Shown here piece by piece: positions 28,364 through 34,720 of a stretch of 34,720 nucleotides of DNA. A program made the translations under genes and the position numbers. The notes beneath the pieces were generated by a model that was not told where the DNA came from, ran no database searches, and saw only the letters and a list, made by a program, of their open reading frames with translations. The stretch spans positions 1 through 34,720 of the forward strand of contig NZ_QUAK01000031.1 in assembly GCF_003429565.1 (NCBI RefSeq), written 5' to 3'. Every line of letters begins with the position of its first letter. Position 1 is the stretch's first letter. The DNA comes from Streptomyces triticagri (GTDB lineage: Bacteria; Actinomycetota; Actinomycetes; Streptomycetales; Streptomycetaceae).

Positions 28364-28912
28364 TCAGTCCACCGGCCAGGCGTCCGCGAGCATCTTCCGG
28401 GTGTCCGCGAGGAGTTGCGGCAGCACCTTGGTGTGCCCGACCACGGGCATGAAGTTGGTGTCACCGCCCCAGCGCGGCACCACATGCTGATGCAGATGCG
28501 CGGCGATGCCTGCGCCGGCCACCGTGCCCTGGTTCATCCCGATGTTGAATCCGTGCGCGCCGGACGCCGCCCGCAGGGCCGTCATGGCCCGCTTGGTCTG
28601 CTCGGCCAGCTCGGCGGTCTCCGCGGCGTCAAGCTCGGTGTAGTCGGCGATGTGCCGGTACGGCACGACCATCAGATGGCCGCCGTTGTACGGGTACAGA
28701 TTGAGCACCGTGTACACGTGCTCGCCGCGGGTGATGATGAGCCCGTCCTCGTCGGACTTGGCCGGGATCGCGCAGAACGGACAGCCGTCGCCGGCCTCGG
28801 GCCCACTGGGCTTGTTCTCACCCTGGATGTAGGCCATCCGATGGGGCGTCCACAGGCGCTGGAAGGCGTCCTGGGTCCCCACTCCGATCTGCTGCTCCGG
28901 CTCACTCGTCAT
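28364..28912 (-). CDS. HIT-family hydrolase/phosphorylase
   Basis: A 182-residue nucleotide-binding enzyme with the histidine-triad motif HLHQHVV (about 139-145) and an N-terminal CPFC pair (44-47) likely to bind zinc. Sequence and position match M. tuberculosis Rv2613c, described as a diadenosine tetraphosphate (Ap4A) phosphorylase. A role in clearing Ap4A is likely but not proved here. The start is set at the ATG 28912 (TSEPEQQIGVG). An in-frame ATG at 28924 is possible, but TATGCT ends seven bases before 28912, so a leaderless message is plausible. The thrS terminator lies upstream, so it has its own promoter. Confidence 0.9.
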   Translation of the reverse strand: MTSEPEQQIGVGTQDAFQRLWTPHRMAYIQGENKPSGPEAGDGCPFCAIPAKSDEDGLIITRGEHVYTVLNLYPYNGGHLMVVPYRHIADYTELDAAETAELAEQTKRAMTALRAASGAHGFNIGMNQGTVAGAGIAAHLHQHVVPRWGGDTNFMPVVGHTKVLPQLLADTRKMLADAWPVD

Positions 28913-28977
28913 GGTGTGCAGCATATGACTTCACCGCGGCGGAACGTGTGGCCGGGGCGGGGTCCGGAGCACGGCGA

Positions 28978-29006
28978 AGCCCCCGGAGCAGCCTGCTCCG
29001 GGGGCT
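28978..29006 (-). terminator. Terminator after thrS
   Basis: A perfect 13-bp stem (AGCCCCCGGAGCA with TGCTCCGGGGGCT) and a GCC loop, about 35 bases after the thrS stop. Confidence 0.88.
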
Positions 29007-29041
29007 CGTCCGGCGGCGGTACGCGCAGCGGCCGCGGTCGC

Positions 29042-31018
29042 TCAGACCTGCACGCGGCGCTCGACCACGTCGGCCAGCTTGGCGAGTGCGTCCTCGCGCG
29101 CGATGCCGTTCTCCTGCGAGCCGTCCCGGTACCGGAAGGACACCGTGCCCGCGTTCATGTCGTCGTCACCGACGATGATCATGAACGGCACCTTCTGCTT
29201 CTGCTGGTTGCGGATCTTCTTCTGCATCCGGTCCGAGGATGCGTCCACCTCCACCCGCAGCCCTCGCTTGCGCGCATCGGCCGCGAACTCCTGCAGATAC
29301 TCGACATGCGCGTCCCCGACCGGGATACCGACCGCCTGCACGGGCGCGAGCCACGCCGGGAAGGCACCCGCGTAGTGCTCGAGCAGCACGGCGAAGAACC
29401 GCTCGATGGAGCCGAAGAGCGCCCGGTGGATCATGACGGGTCGCTGCTTGGCACCGTCCGGGCCGGTGTACTCGAGGTCGAAGCGCTCCGGCAGGTTGAA
29501 GTCCAGCTGTACGGTGGACATCTGCCAGGTACGCCCGATGGCGTCCTTCGCCTGCACGGAGATCTTCGGCCCGTAGAAGGCGGCGCCGCCCGGGTCGGGC
29601 ACCAGCGGCAGCCCCTGCTTCTCGGCGACCTGCGCGAGCACCTCGGTGGCCTCTTCCCAGGCCTCGTCGGAGCCGACGTATTTCTCCGGGTCCTTGGTGG
29701 ACAGCTCCAGATAGAAGTCGTTCAGCCCGTAGTCGCGCAGCAGGCCGAGGACGAAGGTGAGCGTCTTGTCGAGCTCGTCGGCCATCTGCTCGCGGGTGCA
29801 GTAGATGTGCGCGTCGTCCTGCGTGAAGCCCCGGGCGCGGGTCAGGCCGTGCACGACGCCGGACTTCTCGTACCGGTACACGGTGCCGAACTCGAAGAGG
29901 CGCAGCGGCAGTTCACGGTACGAACGGCCGCGCGCATCGAAGATCAGGTTGTGCATCGGGCAGTTCATGGGCTTGAGGTAGTAGTCCACGCCCTCGTCGA
30001 GCTGCATGGGCGGGTACATGCCGTCCGCGTACCAGTCCAGGTGGCCCGAGGTCTCGAAGAGCTTCCCCTTGGTGGCGTGCGGGGTGTAGACGAACTCGTA
30101 GCCCTCCTCCTCGTGCCGGCGGCGCGAGTAGTCCTCCATGACCCGGCGGACGATGCCGCCCTTGGGGTGGAAGACGGCGAGGCCGGAGCCGATCTGCTCG
30201 GGGATCGAGAACAGGTCCAGCTCGCTGCCGAGACGGCGGTGGTCGCGCTTCTCGGCCTCGGCGAGGAACTCCAGGTGCGCCTTGAGCTCGTCCTTGGTGG
30301 GCCAGGCGGTGCCGTAGATGCGCTGCAGCATCGGGTTCTTCTCGCTGCCCCGCCAGTACGCGGCCGCGTTCCGCATCAGCTTGAACGCCGGGATGTTGCG
30401 GGTGGTGGGCAGGTGCGGGCCTCGGCAGAGGTCCTTCCAGCACAGGTCGCCGGTCTTCGGGTCGAGGTTGTCGTAGATCGTCAGCTCGCCCGCGCCGACC
30501 TCCACGTCCGCGCCGTCGTCGCTGGAGGCGGAGCCCTTGAGCCCGATCAGCTCCAGCTTGTACGGCTCGTCGGCGAGCTCCTCGCGGGCGGCCTCGTCGG
30601 TGACGACGCGGCGCGAGAAGCGCTGCCCGCGCTTCTGGATCTCCTGCATCTTCTTCTCGACGGCCTTGAGGTCCTCGGGGGTGAACGGCCGCTCGACGTC
30701 GAAGTCGTAGTAGAAGCCGTCCTTGACCGGCGGGCCGATGCCGAGCTTGGCCTCGGGGAACAGCTCCTGGACGGCCTGGGCCATCACATGTGCGGTGGAG
30801 TGCCGCAGGATGTTGAGCCCGTCCTCGGAGGAGATCTCGACGGGCTCGACCTCCTCGCCGTCCTGCACTGTGTACGCGAGGTCCTTCAGCTCGCCGCCCA
30901 CGCGCGCGGCGACGACGGTGCGCTCACCGGGGAAGAGCTCGGCGGCCGTAGTGCCCGTCGTCACCACGCGCTCTTCCCGCTCGGAATCGCGTTGGATGAT
31001 CACACGGACGTCTGACAC
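29042..31018 (-). CDS. thrS: Threonyl-tRNA synthetase
   Basis: A 658-residue class II synthetase that charges tRNA-Thr. Order: an N-terminal TGS domain ([10 protein letters not shown]...), an editing domain with [11 protein letters not shown], the class II core with MNCPMHN (zinc Cys) and [25 protein letters not shown] (motif 2, cut here for length) and [10 protein letters not shown] (motif 3), and a C-terminal anticodon domain ([14 protein letters not shown]...). All expected parts are present. The start is GTG at 31018 with AGGAGAG upstream. The leader from the likely -10 (TACGAT, 31073-31068) is only about 45 bases, too short for a T-box. Confidence 0.97.
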   Translation of the reverse strand: MSDVRVIIQRDSEREERVVTTGTTAAELFPGERTVVAARVGGELKDLAYTVQDGEEVEPVEISSEDGLNILRHSTAHVMAQAVQELFPEAKLGIGPPVKDGFYYDFDVERPFTPEDLKAVEKKMQEIQKRGQRFSRRVVTDEAAREELADEPYKLELIGLKGSASSDDGADVEVGAGELTIYDNLDPKTGDLCWKDLCRGPHLPTTRNIPAFKLMRNAAAYWRGSEKNPMLQRIYGTAWPTKDELKAHLEFLAEAEKRDHRRLGSELDLFSIPEQIGSGLAVFHPKGGIVRRVMEDYSRRRHEEEGYEFVYTPHATKGKLFETSGHLDWYADGMYPPMQLDEGVDYYLKPMNCPMHNLIFDARGRSYRELPLRLFEFGTVYRYEKSGVVHGLTRARGFTQDDAHIYCTREQMADELDKTLTFVLGLLRDYGLNDFYLELSTKDPEKYVGSDEAWEEATEVLAQVAEKQGLPLVPDPGGAAFYGPKISVQAKDAIGRTWQMSTVQLDFNLPERFDLEYTGPDGAKQRPVMIHRALFGSIERFFAVLLEHYAGAFPAWLAPVQAVGIPVGDAHVEYLQEFAADARKRGLRVEVDASSDRMQKKIRNQQKQKVPFMIIVGDDDMNAGTVSFRYRDGSQENGIAREDALAKLADVVERRVQV

Positions 31019-31067
31019 CGGTCTCTCCTGCCTGATGGGGGCGCCACAGCGGACACTGCGCGTCTGA

Positions 31068-31073
31068 ATCGTA
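31068..31073 (-). promoter_or_regulatory. Possible -10 element of thrS
   Basis: TACGAT on the minus strand matches the TANNAT consensus, 50 bases before the thrS GTG. No clear -35 is present at 17 or 18 bases. Confidence 0.4.
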
Positions 31074-31149
31074 CCGAGCGGAGGGGGCGCACCGCTAAAC
31101 GGTCGGGCGGCACCGCGGCGACGGCGCCGCCACCTCCGGCCGGTGCCCG

Positions 31150-32385
31150 TCAGGGCTGCTCTTCGTGCCCCGCATCCGGCTCGGAGCTCTCCTCCAGGAC
31201 GTCGAGATTCTTCCGCAGCGCCCTCAGCATGCGATCCCGCTCCCCCGAGCCCGCCCCGACCGGTGTCACACCCGTCGCATCCGTGAGCCACCGGAAGCCG
31301 CCGCGGCTGCGCAGCCGCCCCTCGACGCGCAGCGGCAGCCCGACCAGATGCGCACTGCCCGCGATCCGGTACGCCTGCTCGTCGAGCGTCATCCGTACGT
31401 GCGTCACCTCGGCGCCCGTGATGACCCGCAGCCGTACGGTGCCGGGTCCGCTCGGGCCCGGCCTGCGCAGCCGCAGGACCGTGCCGGTGAGACGCACCGG
31501 AACCGACGGCTCGATCCGCAGATAGCGCGCACTCGCCTCCCGCAGCGCCGGCAGATCCTCCGGGGAGAACTCGACGGGTTCCGGGCGGGCAGGACATGCG
31601 GCCGGCGGCCCCGCCGCGGGCGCCCAGCCGAACTCGACCCTGGCGCCCTCACTCCCGCGTACGAGGGCGGTGATCGCCCGGGTCAGTTCATGGCTGACCC
31701 CGGCCTCGACGGCGGAGTCGAAGGCGTCCATGCCACCCGTCGCCCGACGGTGGTCGACGGCCTCGCGTGCCGCGCACAGCGCGTGGTGCAGTCGTACGGC
31801 GAGCGGCCGACCGGACTCCACCGGCAGATAGGCCGTCAGCCGGCGTCCCTCGGCGGCGGGGCCGACGAGGAGCGCGTCGAGCGAGGCGGCGGCCTGCCTG
31901 CGGTGCCGCGCACCGTAGTAGCCGGCCCGGGCGAGCATCGCGAGGGAACCGGCCAGGAGCATCTGCCGTGCTGCGCCCCGCAGTTGCTCCTGGCAGCTCC
32001 ACGGGGCGGACTCGGCGGTGTCCGTCGTCCGCCGGGACCAGCACACCTCGTCGCTGGGCACGGCCAGGGCGACCAGGACGGCGCGGGCGGAGGGTGCGGT
32101 GCTGCGGGACAGCGCGAGCAGCGCCTCGCCGAGCAGATCGTCGCTGTCGGGGAAGTCCCGGCGCAGCGGCACGAGGAGGCTCGTACCGGCCGGGCTGCCC
32201 GGCGGTGGAGTCCAACGGTCGTATCGCCCTGCGGCCCCCGCGCGGCGCCGCCACCCGTGCCGGTCGAGGAGTGCGCCGAGCACACCGGGGTCGGTGACCG
32301 GGGGTCGGGGAGGTGTGGACCGGACTTCGCCGCCCGCGTCGTCGTCGGGGTGCGGCCTGAGAGGTTCGCCGGCCGGGGGATGCAT
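31150..32385 (-). CDS. Conserved protein of unknown function
   Basis: I do not recognise a family for this 411-residue protein. It has no signal peptide or membrane segment. The N-terminal 30 residues are Pro-rich. The middle (about 120-230) is helical with conserved-looking [32 protein letters not shown] and a charged segment, quoted here in part only. The C-terminal part (about 290-375) is beta-rich, with [28 protein letters not shown] and [10 protein letters not shown], which suggests an OB-like or SH3-like barrel. ATG at 32385 has an excellent GGAGGGAG site. It lies upstream of thrS with its own start and is divergent from the exonuclease-like gene. A nucleic-acid-related role would fit the barrel, but this is only a guess. 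Confidence 0.8.
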   Translation of the reverse strand: MHPPAGEPLRPHPDDDAGGEVRSTPPRPPVTDPGVLGALLDRHGWRRRAGAAGRYDRWTPPPGSPAGTSLLVPLRRDFPDSDDLLGEALLALSRSTAPSARAVLVALAVPSDEVCWSRRTTDTAESAPWSCQEQLRGAARQMLLAGSLAMLARAGYYGARHRRQAAASLDALLVGPAAEGRRLTAYLPVESGRPLAVRLHHALCAAREAVDHRRATGGMDAFDSAVEAGVSHELTRAITALVRGSEGARVEFGWAPAAGPPAACPARPEPVEFSPEDLPALREASARYLRIEPSVPVRLTGTVLRLRRPGPSGPGTVRLRVITGAEVTHVRMTLDEQAYRIAGSAHLVGLPLRVEGRLRSRGGFRWLTDATGVTPVGAGSGERDRMLRALRKNLDVLEESSEPDAGHEEQP

Positions 32386-32543
32386 CGGGTCTCCCTCCGC
32401 CGCGCGGGCCCGCCGCAGGAGGTCGGTCCCGCCCCCTGCCGTGCCGCTCGACCGGGCGGCTCGTCACCTGTGTTGTCACCGGTCGGCGTACGGCGCAAAC
32501 GGGGCGGGTATCACCAGCTCGGGCAATGCGGGCAGGACGCGGC

Positions 32544-32564
32544 CCCGTCAAGGGCGTTGACGGG
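32544..32564. promoter_or_regulatory. Inverted repeat with TTGACG arms
   Basis: CCCGTCAA and TTGACGGG form perfect 8-base arms round GGGCG, in the divergent region between the 411-residue protein gene and the exonuclease-like gene. Each arm contains TTGACG, a -35-like hexamer, pointing outward. No good -10 is found 17-18 bases downstream on the plus strand, so an operator is at least as likely. Confidence 0.35.
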
Positions 32565-32618
32565 CGGGCGGACACCTTTCACGCCATCCGCCGTGCAGGG
32601 ACAGGGAGTTGCTTGACG

Positions 32619-33344
32619 ATGACATCTTGGTACGAGGGTCCCCTGGCCGCGTTCGACATCGTGACCACCGGCGTGGACGTCGAGACCGACCGGATCGTGT
32701 CGGCCGCCGTCGTGGTACAGGACTCCGCGGGCGCCCGGCCCCGGGTGTCGCGCTGGCTGGTCAGCCCGGGCATACCGGTGCCGCGTGCGGCGACCGCACG
32801 GCACGGGCTCACCGAGGACCGGCTGTGCCGCGAGGGCCGCTGGCCGGCGCCGGTGATGGAGGAGATCGGCCGCGAGCTGGCCGAACTGAGCGCGGCGGGC
32901 AAGCCGTTGGTGGTGCTGAACGCACCGTTCGGACTCACGCTGCTCGACCGGGAGTTGCGCCGCCACCGGGCGTCCTCGCTGGCCCGCTATCTCGAGAACC
33001 GGCCGCTGTGCGTACTGGACCCCAGGGTGATCGACCGGCATCTGGACCGGCACCGCAAGGGCCGCCGCGACCTGGCCGACCTGTGCGCGGAGTACGGCAC
33101 CGGCCGGGGCGAGGAGCACGACGCGACCGCGGACGCGCATGCCGCCCTGGAGGTCGCGCGCGCGATCGGGCGCCGGTTCGCGGAGCGTCTCGAGCCCATG
33201 TCGCCGGCCGAGCTGCACGCGCGGCAGGCGGTGTGGCACGCGGCCCAGGCGCGCGGCCTCGAGGAGTGGTTCGCGCGCAGCGGTGCGACGGAGTCGGTGG
33301 ATCCGGCGTGGCCGCTGCGCCCGGAGTTCCGCGCGGCGGCGTGA
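32619..33344 (+). CDS. DEDDh 3'-5' exonuclease family protein, probably inactive
   Basis: A 241-residue relative of DnaQ-type exonucleases. The fold is recognisable from AAFDIVTTGVD, through LVVLNAPFGLTLLDREL, to EEHDATADAHAALE. The catalytic set is incomplete: in motif I (D-x-E) Asp13 is present but the Glu is Val15; in motif II the Asp expected in NAPFD is Gly105; motif III keeps His167 and Asp172. Loss of two metal-binding acids would normally abolish nuclease activity. The frame is intact and codon use is normal, so this is not simple decay. The C-terminal 60 residues are helical. The ATG at 32619 has AGGGAG ten bases upstream; TTG at 32613 is possible. Confidence 0.88.
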   Translation: MTSWYEGPLAAFDIVTTGVDVETDRIVSAAVVVQDSAGARPRVSRWLVSPGIPVPRAATARHGLTEDRLCREGRWPAPVMEEIGRELAELSAAGKPLVVLNAPFGLTLLDRELRRHRASSLARYLENRPLCVLDPRVIDRHLDRHRKGRRDLADLCAEYGTGRGEEHDATADAHAALEVARAIGRRFAERLEPMSPAELHARQAVWHAAQARGLEEWFARSGATESVDPAWPLRPEFRAAA

Positions 33345-33377
33345 TCGCGCGGACGAACTCGCGCGGGCGAAGAAGAA

Positions 33378-33399
33378 GCCCGGACACAGAAGCCCGGGC
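33378..33399 (-). terminator. Second tandem terminator after tRNA-Val
   Basis: GCCCGG and CCGGGC form a 6-bp stem with a ten-base loop. Read on the minus strand it is followed by TTCTTCTTCG. It backs up the stronger hairpin upstream. Confidence 0.55.
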
Positions 33400-33408
33400 A
33401 AAGAAGAA

Positions 33409-33433
33409 GCCGGTCCGTCTGCGACGGACCGGC
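33409..33433 (-). terminator. Terminator after tRNA-Val
   Basis: A perfect 11-bp stem (GCCGGTCCGTC with GACGGACCGGC) and a three-base loop. On the minus strand it is followed by TTCTTCTTTG, giving a U-rich tail. It starts about 10 bases after the tRNA 3' end. Confidence 0.85.
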
Positions 33434-33442
33434 CGTTTCCGG

Positions 33443-33514
33443 TGGGCGATACTGGGTTCGAACCAGTGACCTCTTCGGTGTGAACGAAGCGCTCTCCCAC
33501 TGAGCTAATCGCCC
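33443..33514 (-). tRNA. tRNA-Val (anticodon CAC)
   Basis: 72 bases that fold as a complete tRNA on the minus strand: acceptor stem GGGCGAT with ATCGCCC, D-arm GCTC...GAGC, anticodon stem CTTCG/CGAAG with loop TTCACAC (anticodon CAC, reading GTG), five-base variable region and T-arm ACTGG-TTCGAAC-CCAGT. The discriminator is A. The terminal CCA is not encoded (CCG follows). A promoter and tandem terminators flank it, so it is a single-gene transcript. Confidence 0.97.
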
Positions 33515-33527
33515 GGGAACGCACTGA

Positions 33528-33557
33528 ACCATACAGGTCGTCGCGCCGTTCCTTCAA
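33528..33557 (-). promoter_or_regulatory. Promoter of tRNA-Val
   Basis: On the minus strand TTGAAG (33557-33552) and TATGGT (33533-33528) are 18 bases apart, a good vegetative match. Transcription would begin about seven bases before the mature tRNA 5' end. Confidence 0.65.
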
Positions 33558-33613
33558 ACCAGTACCGCTGCACACGGCCGCCCACCGGCCTGCGGTGTGA
33601 ACAGCGCGTCGGG

Positions 33614-34069
33614 TCAGCGGACGTGGTCCGCCGCGAGCCACTCCACGAGCCCGCGCCGACCGCCGCGCATCATCGCCGCGTGATTGAGCAGGAACACCGG
33701 TCGCCCCGGCACGGCGAGCCGCCGCATCAGTGGTCGCCGCACCTCGACCTCCTGCTCGAAGACCGCCCTGCTCACCGCCCCGCGGCCGGTCACCGTCCAC
33801 CGCGCCCAGCCGACGAGGTCCCCGCTCATCGCTATGCCGAGCCGCCCGGCCGCCGGATCGCGCTCCTGCTCCCGCCCGGTCACGAAGAGGTCGTACGGCA
33901 GGAGCGAGCGGAAGCGGGCTGTGCCCGTCACCGGGTCGAGCGGCTGCACTTCGCGCACCTGCGGCCACCAGTACGGGTACTCCTCCGCGCGCTCCAGCAC
34001 CGCGAACACCCGCTCGGGCGCCGCGGGCAGCGCCCAGACGCTGCGGAAGCGGTAGTGGCACCAGTCCAT
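33614..34069 (-). CDS. SRPBCC-fold (polyketide cyclase/dehydrase-like) protein
   Basis: A 151-residue protein of the START/SRPBCC fold, a hydrophobic-ligand pocket family. Typical features are the N-terminal strand HYRFRSVWALPAAPERVFAVL, EEYPYWWPQVREVQ and the paired beta strands round VGWARWTVTG. The end FLLNHAAMMRGGRRGLVEWL is the usual long C-terminal helix. The ligand and reaction cannot be inferred. The ATG at 34069 has no clear ribosome site. It lies upstream of tRNA-Val on the same strand and is divergent from the membrane protein gene at 34186, with an inverted repeat between. Confidence 0.85.
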   Translation of the reverse strand: MDWCHYRFRSVWALPAAPERVFAVLERAEEYPYWWPQVREVQPLDPVTGTARFRSLLPYDLFVTGREQERDPAAGRLGIAMSGDLVGWARWTVTGRGAVSRAVFEQEVEVRRPLMRRLAVPGRPVFLLNHAAMMRGGRRGLVEWLAADHVR

Positions 34070-34119
34070 GGGGGCAGTCTGCCCCGCCCGAGTGCGCGAT
34101 ACGTGTCGTGCCGCGTCGC

Positions 34120-34141
34120 CTACTCAGTCCGATCTGAGTAG
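34120..34141. promoter_or_regulatory. Inverted repeat, possible operator
   Basis: CTACTCAG (34120-34127) and CTGAGTAG (34134-34141) are perfect 8-base arms separated by six bases, between the divergent SRPBCC and membrane protein genes. The region is locally AT-richer than its surroundings, as expected for a promoter or operator. Confidence 0.5.
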
Positions 34142-34185
34142 CCGTGCGCATCCGGCGGCGGGCGCCCGGGCGCACACTTCGGAAC

Positions 34186-34720
34186 ATGCATCCCGTCCCG
34201 TCACCCGAGGAACTGCGGATCCTCGATGCCGAACTGGGCCGGCTCGAGGCCCGCCGGGGCCAACTCCTGGCCCGCCGCGCCTTCCTGGTGTCGACGTCGG
34301 CGCCGGCGCTCCCCCAGGAAACACCAGGGCCGACCGCACCCGCCGCGCAGCCCTGGGGTTCGTCCTGGAGTGCGACGCCACCCGGCCCCGAGACGAATCC
34401 GCCGAGCGTACGGAACGTCCTGCTCGGCCTCGGCGGTGTCCTGCTCGCGGTGGCCGCCGTGGCGTTCACCCTCTTCAGCTGGGGGCATCTGGGCATCGGC
34501 GGCCGTGCGGCCGTGCTCGGCGCCGCGACGGCCACCGCCCTGGTGGCGCCGCCGCTCCTGCTGCGCCGCGGGCTCGCTGCGACCGCGGAGACGGTGGCCG
34601 CCACCGCTGTGGTCCTGACCCTGCTCGACGCCTACGCCATACACCAGGTGGCCCTCACCGAGGTCGGGGAGTTGCGCTACGCGGCCGTGGCCACGGCGGT
34701 ACTGGCCGCCCTGTGGGCCG
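34186..34720 (+). CDS. N-terminal part of a large polytopic membrane protein (partial)
   Basis: An open frame of 178 codons runs from ATG 34186 to the window edge with no stop. The first 35 residues are a charged helix (SPEELRILDAELGRLEARRG), then a Pro/Ser-rich linker, then hydrophobic segments beginning at about residue 78 (VLLGLGGVLLAVAAVAFTL) and continuing with at least two more. This layout resembles long Streptomyces integral membrane proteins of unknown function that carry many repeated helices. The full length lies outside the window. It is divergent from the SRPBCC gene. Confidence 0.75.
   Translation, partial: MHPVPSPEELRILDAELGRLEARRGQLLARRAFLVSTSAPALPQETPGPTAPAAQPWGSSWSATPPGPETNPPSVRNVLLGLGGVLLAVAAVAFTLFSWGHLGIGGRAAVLGAATATALVAPPLLLRRGLAATAETVAATAVVLTLLDAYAIHQVALTEVGELRYAAVATAVLAALWA

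Noticed and set aside
27566..31015. 1149-codon plus-strand open frame opposite the HIT gene and thrS
   Set aside because: It is the antisense shadow of thrS and HIT, with no ribosome site and no family resemblance.
31105..31118. GGGCGGCACCGCGG, similar to the T-box antiterminator sequence, upstream of thrS
   Set aside because: It is on the strand opposite to thrS, there is no plus-strand gene for it to control, and the thrS leader from the likely -10 is only about 45 bases, too short for a T-box.
32619..33344. Frameshift or pseudogene as the explanation of the missing exonuclease residues
   Set aside because: The reading frame is intact, sequence around both altered motifs is well kept on each side, and codon use is normal; the changes are isolated substitutions.
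33443..33514. tRNA-Val as an integration site of a mobile element
   Set aside because: No integrase, no duplicated tRNA 3' end and no change of composition were seen on either side within the window.

Overview
The window is high-GC DNA (roughly 72-73 % by eye) with GTG and TTG start codons, strong third-position GC bias and gene content typical of Streptomyces or a close relative. Almost all of it is core chromosome. The block hisS - MBL hydrolase - ppiB-like / DUF349 - relA - apt - secF - secD - yajC - ruvB - ruvA - ruvC - yebC - pdxT - pdxS - pimA - patA - pgsA - HIT - thrS follows the order known from Mycobacterium tuberculosis (about Rv2580c to Rv2614c), so it is an old actinobacterial neighbourhood. 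No transposase, integrase, CRISPR array or prophage gene was seen.

Layout. 1-123: 5' end of an unidentified minus-strand gene. 274-3834: four overlapping plus-strand genes for an ABC-2 exporter (ATPase and permease) and a NarL/DesR-type two-component system. 3909-5891: hisS and a metallo-beta-lactamase-fold hydrolase (minus). 6056-8253: a membrane-anchored cyclophilin and a DUF349 coiled-coil protein (plus), closed by a long hairpin shared with relA. 8328-15095: relA, apt, secF, secD and yajC (minus). 15262-17594: the ruvCAB genes. 17781-20165: yebC and the pdxST pyridoxal-phosphate synthase operon. 20368-23907: a LemA-like membrane protein, then pgsA-patA-pimA for phosphatidylinositol and its mannosides. 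24255-28337 (plus): an EF-G-like GTPase and an unrecognised 554-residue membrane protein, which sit between pgsA and the HIT gene where M. tuberculosis has nothing. 28364-32385: HIT hydrolase, thrS and an unrecognised 411-residue protein (minus). 32619-34720: a degenerate DEDDh exonuclease, tRNA-Val(CAC), an SRPBCC protein and the start of a large membrane protein.

How the genes work together. The centre joins translation and stringent control (hisS, thrS, relA, HIT, EF-G-like), protein export (SecD, SecF, YajC), Holliday-junction processing (RuvABC), PLP synthesis (PdxST) and PI/PIM lipid synthesis (PgsA, PatA, PimA). Translational coupling by 4-base ATGA overlaps is frequent: ATPase/permease, kinase/regulator, secF/apt, ruvC/ruvA, pgsA/patA and patA/pimA.

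No wholly new multi-gene system is evident. The points most worth a second look are: the DEDDh exonuclease that has lost two of its four catalytic acids; a cluster of the palindromic motif ACGCGCGCGT around the PI/PIM genes, including a 19-base identity between patA coding sequence and an intergenic array; direct repeats overlapping the likely pdxST promoter; a possible leaderless start that extends YajC; an EF-G-like GTPase with a THLE G4 motif; and the unrecognised membrane protein beside it.
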